From contig JADJCH010000011.1 of NCBI GenBank assembly GCA_016703325.1, positions 1 to 64,000 on the forward strand: a stretch of DNA of 64,000 nt. The letters are read 5' to 3'. The position numbers and the translations under genes were made by a program. Shown piece after piece: positions 60,997-64,000 of this stretch. The DNA comes from Burkholderiales bacterium (GTDB lineage: Bacteria > Pseudomonadota > Gammaproteobacteria > Burkholderiales > Burkholderiaceae_C). The notes beneath the pieces were generated by a model. That model saw nothing but the letters and a program-made list of their open reading frames with translations, was not told where the DNA came from and ran no database searches. The first letter of the stretch is position 1. Each line of letters begins with the position of its first letter.

Positions 60997-62921
60997 ACCC
61001 ACCCCCGCGTCTCGGCATCGGCAAACGGCTTGTCGCGCTTGGCGGCTTCCAGCCGGCTAGCCTGCAGCAGCAGGCCCATGGTGACCGGCGTGTCGGCTTC
61101 GGCGGCCAGGTAGGCGGCGCTCAGGGCGATGTTGCGGATGCTGCCGCCGGTGGCGTTCAGGCGTGCGAGCTTGCCAAAGTCGAGCGGGCCCACCGGCGCC
61201 CTGGCCGGGAACACGCTGCGCCAGATGGCTTCGCGCTGTGCGGTATCCGGGAACGGGAACTGCACCACAAAGCGCAGGCGGCGGCTGAAGGCGCTGTCCA
61301 GCGCGGCCTTGTGGTTGGTGGTGAGGATGGCCAGGCCCCGGTAGGCTTCCATGCGCTGCAGCAGGTAGCTGACTTCGATGTTGGCGTGGCGGTCGTGGCT
61401 GTCCTTGACTTCACTGCGCTTGCCGAACAGGGCGTCGGCCTCGTCGAACAGCAGGATGGCGCCGATGTCCTCGGCTGCGTCAAAGACCCGGCGCAGGTTC
61501 TTTTCGGTTTCACCGATGTATTTGTTGACCACGGCGGACAGGTCGATTCGGTAGAGCGCCAGCCCGAGTTCGCGCGCCAGCACTTCGGCCGCCAGGGTCT
61601 TGCCGGTGCCCGATTCGCCCGCAAACAAGGTGGCCAGGCCCAGGCCGCGTTCGCCCTGGTCGGCAAAACCCCAGTCGTGCAGCACCTTGATGCGCTGACG
61701 CGTGTGCACCGCGATCTGTTCGAGCATGCGGCGCTGGGCCTCGGGCAGCACCAGTTCGCTCCAGCCGGCGTGCGCGTCGATGCGCTGGGCCAGTTCGCGC
61801 AGCGCGCTGTCGTCACCGCAGCAGGCCTTTTGCAGGGCGGATGGCATGTGGGCGGGCTCTACTTCTTGCGTGAGCGCGGCAATCTGGCCGATGCGCCGCG
61901 CGCCCAGGCGGTGGCGGCCGGCCAGGGTGTCGATGGTGGCCGACAGCGGAGCTGCTGCCGCGCCCAGCGCCTGTTGCCAGAGTGCGCGCTGGGCGGGGAT
62001 ATCGGGTTTTCGCACGGTCTCCACCAGGGTGTGGGCGCCCAGGTCGGACGGCTCGCGTGCGGCGACGAAGACCAGCCCTTGCAGGCGCCGCACCAGGGCG
62101 CCCACCGGCCCGACATGACCGTCAGCCCCGGTGATCAGCAAGCCACAACCGAGCAGGGCCGCTTCGCGCTGCCAGAGGGTGGCGAGCGAGGCCACTTCAT
62201 GCGCACCGGCGGGGATGTGGGCAGCGGGCAGGCGGCACATGCCCAGTCCCAGCCGCGCTGCCACCAAGTGGGCGATGTCCTCCTGCGCATGCGCGTCGTC
62301 GCCCGTCAGTTGCACCGCGGCGGGCCGAGCCACGGGTATGGTGGGCGCTGGGACGCGCGGCAGTGTCAGCCGGTGCGCCATCGCATCGGCTTGGTGCCGG
62401 TGTTCGTCTGCCACCAGGCCGGGCGGCGGCAAGGGGCTGAGCAGATCGGCCAGGCGGTGGTCCAGCCCATTGAGTCCGGCCAGGAAATGCAGCACCCGCT
62501 CGTCCAGCCGCAAACGGCCGCTGGTGAGACCTGCCGCGTCGTCCACCTCCACCAGGCGCCAGCGGCGCAGCGGCTCCTGCGGCGCGATGGCACTCCAGTG
62601 AGCGTCGGGCAGCGCGGCCAAGGCCAGTCCGAAGGTGGCGAAGGCGTGGCCGCTGCTGTCCCGGCAGGCGCGCGCCAGGGCAGCGTCCATCTCCACCCCG
62701 GCGATCAGCAGCAGCACCTCGCGTTCAAAGGGGCTCAGGCCAAAGCACTCGCTCAGGCTGTCGATGGCTGCCGGTGTGCGCAGCCGAGCGGCGCAGCGCT
62801 CCAGATTGCCCTGCGCGACCGCCCCGTCTTCTTGCACCAGCAGTGCGCGGATGCGCGCGAACTCGGCCACCAGCAGTTGCTGGTTGGCACTGGTCCAGTC
62901 GAGTTCGTGCGGCGCATTCAC
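60993..62921 (-). CDS. eCIS AAA+ ATPase (Afp15-like)
   Basis: A 642-residue protein. N-terminal ~400 residues are a helical and degenerate AAA region; the C-terminal AAA+ module has Walker A GESGTGKT (435-442), Walker B AILLFDEADALFG (about 488-500), ILTTNHKAALDSAFSRRLRF with sensor and Arg finger. Afp15/Pvc15-type ATPases are needed for particle assembly or cargo loading. Overlaps both neighbours by 4 bases. Confidence 0.92.
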   Translation of the reverse strand: MNAPHELDWTSANQQLLVAEFARIRALLVQEDGAVAQGNLERCAARLRTPAAIDSLSECFGLSPFEREVLLLIAGVEMDAALARACRDSSGHAFATFGLALAALPDAHWSAIAPQEPLRRWRLVEVDDAAGLTSGRLRLDERVLHFLAGLNGLDHRLADLLSPLPPPGLVADEHRHQADAMAHRLTLPRVPAPTIPVARPAAVQLTGDDAHAQEDIAHLVAARLGLGMCRLPAAHIPAGAHEVASLATLWQREAALLGCGLLITGADGHVGPVGALVRRLQGLVFVAAREPSDLGAHTLVETVRKPDIPAQRALWQQALGAAAAPLSATIDTLAGRHRLGARRIGQIAALTQEVEPAHMPSALQKACCGDDSALRELAQRIDAHAGWSELVLPEAQRRMLEQIAVHTRQRIKVLHDWGFADQGERGLGLATLFAGESGTGKTLAAEVLARELGLALYRIDLSAVVNKYIGETEKNLRRVFDAAEDIGAILLFDEADALFGKRSEVKDSHDRHANIEVSYLLQRMEAYRGLAILTTNHKAALDSAFSRRLRFVVQFPFPDTAQREAIWRSVFPARAPVGPLDFGKLARLNATGGSIRNIALSAAYLAAEADTPVTMGLLLQASRLEAAKRDKPFADAETRGWV

Positions 62922-64000
62922 TCGAAGTTGACCCGCTTGTTGAAGAACACCGGTGGCGCAACGCTGCGGTCCACGATGGGGCTGTCCACGCCATCGATGC
63001 GCAGGCGCAGCACGGGCGATGCGCCGGCCGTTACGCCGCGGGCGATGAAGCTGAGCGACGTGGTGGGCGCGGCAAAGGCCTCGGGCAGGATCTCGGTCGT
63101 GCCCATGAGCAGCGACACGGTCTGCCCCGCTCGCAGGGCCGGGGTGAACTGCACGGTGAACGTGGCGTCACCATTGACTTCGATGCGCACCGGATCCGCC
63201 GGCAGCACCGTGATGTTCGGCGCGATGACCGCGGCCAGGCGGTTGCTGTCGCGGACGCTGGTTTCACCCGGCATCACCAGACGGGCGGTGAGGTCGTACA
63301 CGCCCGCCGGGAAGTCCGCCGCGCTGGCCGTGGGCACGATGAAGTCCATGGCGTCACCCGCGCTGGCACCGCTGGCGGCGATGGACTGGTCAACGCCCAG
63401 GCGTTCGTTCTGCAGGCGCACCGCGCGCCCCGTGCCGTCCAGGTGGTGGCCGCTCAGGCGGGTGTTGTCACCCAGGCGGATGACCGGCTGTTGGCCGTCC
63501 GGCAGCACCGCTTCGATCGTGGGCAGCGGCGGCACCAGACCGGGCGTGACCACCACACCGCGTTCGCGCCCGCTGATGGGATCGCGGTTGCCCCGGGTGA
63601 GCACCGGCAGCGTGGGCCGGGTGCTCTGCTGCGCTTCGATCAGCACCACCGACACCTGGTAGGCCGCGCTGGGGCGGTAGTGCGACTGGGTGGCCGTCCA
63701 GAGCTTGGACAGTTCCTCGCTGCTCAGGAACTGCGGCGTGATCTTGAGGCTCTCGACCTGGTCGGCAAGCCCGCAGTCGGCCAGGGCCTGCAGGGCGGGC
63801 GGCAGATTGGCGCCCACGTCGGGCGACGGGTTGAGCGCGGTTCGGATCATCTCGCGCGTGAGCACCGGGTATTCGTGCATCAGCTGCATGGCATAGCCGA
63901 GCAGGATTTCACGGTGCAGCGGCTCGCTGCCGTAGGCGGTGATGAGGTAGTGCAGGTCCAGTGCCAGTGGTGCGTTGCTCAGCCGGTTGCGTCCGGTGGC
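62918..64000 (-). CDS. DUF4255 (Pvc16/Afp16-like) tube-terminator protein, partial
   Basis: The reading frame is open to the edge of the window; its 5' end is beyond 64000. ALDLHYLITAYGSEPLHREI, LLGYAMQLMHEYPVLTREM and VSVVLIEAQQSTRPTLPVLT are characteristic of DUF4255, a tail-terminator-like family at the start of eCIS operons. The C-terminal ~200 residues form Ig-like beta domains (GVYDLTARLVMPGETSVRDS). The stop overlaps the ATPase start. Confidence 0.9.
   Translation of the reverse strand, partial: ATGRNRLSNAPLALDLHYLITAYGSEPLHREILLGYAMQLMHEYPVLTREMIRTALNPSPDVGANLPPALQALADCGLADQVESLKITPQFLSSEELSKLWTATQSHYRPSAAYQVSVVLIEAQQSTRPTLPVLTRGNRDPISGRERGVVVTPGLVPPLPTIEAVLPDGQQPVIRLGDNTRLSGHHLDGTGRAVRLQNERLGVDQSIAASGASAGDAMDFIVPTASAADFPAGVYDLTARLVMPGETSVRDSNRLAAVIAPNITVLPADPVRIEVNGDATFTVQFTPALRAGQTVSLLMGTTEILPEAFAAPTTSLSFIARGVTAGASPVLRLRIDGVDSPIVDRSVAPPVFFNKRVNFE

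Noticed and set aside
42165..64000. Prophage or type VI secretion system
   Set aside because: Tail-like genes are present, but there are no capsid, terminase, lysis or integrase genes and no tssJLM membrane-complex genes; DUF4157 cargo, DUF4255 and the AAA+ ATPase point to eCIS.
1..64000. tRNA or rRNA genes
   Set aside because: No cloverleaf-like sequence or rRNA segment was recognised by eye; a covariance search would be decisive.

Overview
The window reads as a high-GC chromosome segment from a betaproteobacterium, most likely a Burkholderiales member of the Leptothrix/Rubrivivax/Sphaerotilus type (inference). The support is pyruvate dehydrogenase genes in which E3 carries its own lipoyl domain, a yadGH-bolA-murA-hisGDCBHAF block, short-form HisG, and two PEP-CTERM proteins.

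Layout. 1-3.4 kb: aceF and lpdA (pyruvate dehydrogenase E2 and E3), then palindromic repeats and a strong terminator. 3.6-5.5 kb: a broken DUF2281-type antitoxin, a helix-hairpin-helix protein and a PEBP-like lipoprotein. 5.6-10.0 kb (minus): an operon of MacB/LolCDE-type ABC ATPase, permease, LolA-like protein and an outer-membrane barrel, divergent from an AraC regulator. 11-16.8 kb: a lipoprotein, a second AraC/OruR-type regulator divergent from an acyl-CoA ligase, and a zeta-toxin pair. 16.7-20.7 kb: two PEP-CTERM proteins around a phosphatase-TPR protein. 20.7-31.6 kb (minus): yadG-yadH, bolA, murA and hisG-D-C-B-H-A-F, interrupted by a VapBC pair and an orphan HI0074-type protein; HisC has a ribbon-helix-helix N-terminus. 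31.7-33.1 kb: TetR regulator and an RHH/ParE pair. 33.2-42.1 kb (plus): a defence-type island with a gutted SNF2 helicase, KilA-N protein, type III Mod, DUF1016 nuclease, RhuM and type III Res, mostly with 4-bp overlaps.

42.2-64 kb (minus, running off the window): the distal part of an extracellular contractile injection system (eCIS). In transcription order it has a DUF4255 tube terminator, AAA+ ATPase, small protein, a DUF4157 effector with a deaminase-like core, a remnant tube-protein gene, a second DUF4157 effector with a DUF922-type metallopeptidase, tube-baseplate protein, LysM protein, gpD and gpV spike parts, PAAR-like tip, gp25, two J-type baseplate proteins, a gpI/beta-helix protein, a DUF6519/beta-helix protein and a LysM-like protein. 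Sheath and inner-tube genes presumably lie beyond 64000. The two effectors and their shared four-cysteine N-terminus are the most novel content.

Many otherwise well-conserved genes carry one- or two-base frameshifts, often in G/C runs (aceF, lpdA four times, the ABC permease, the zeta toxin, both PEP-CTERM genes). This looks more like sequence error than decay and should be kept in mind when reading single-gene defects here.
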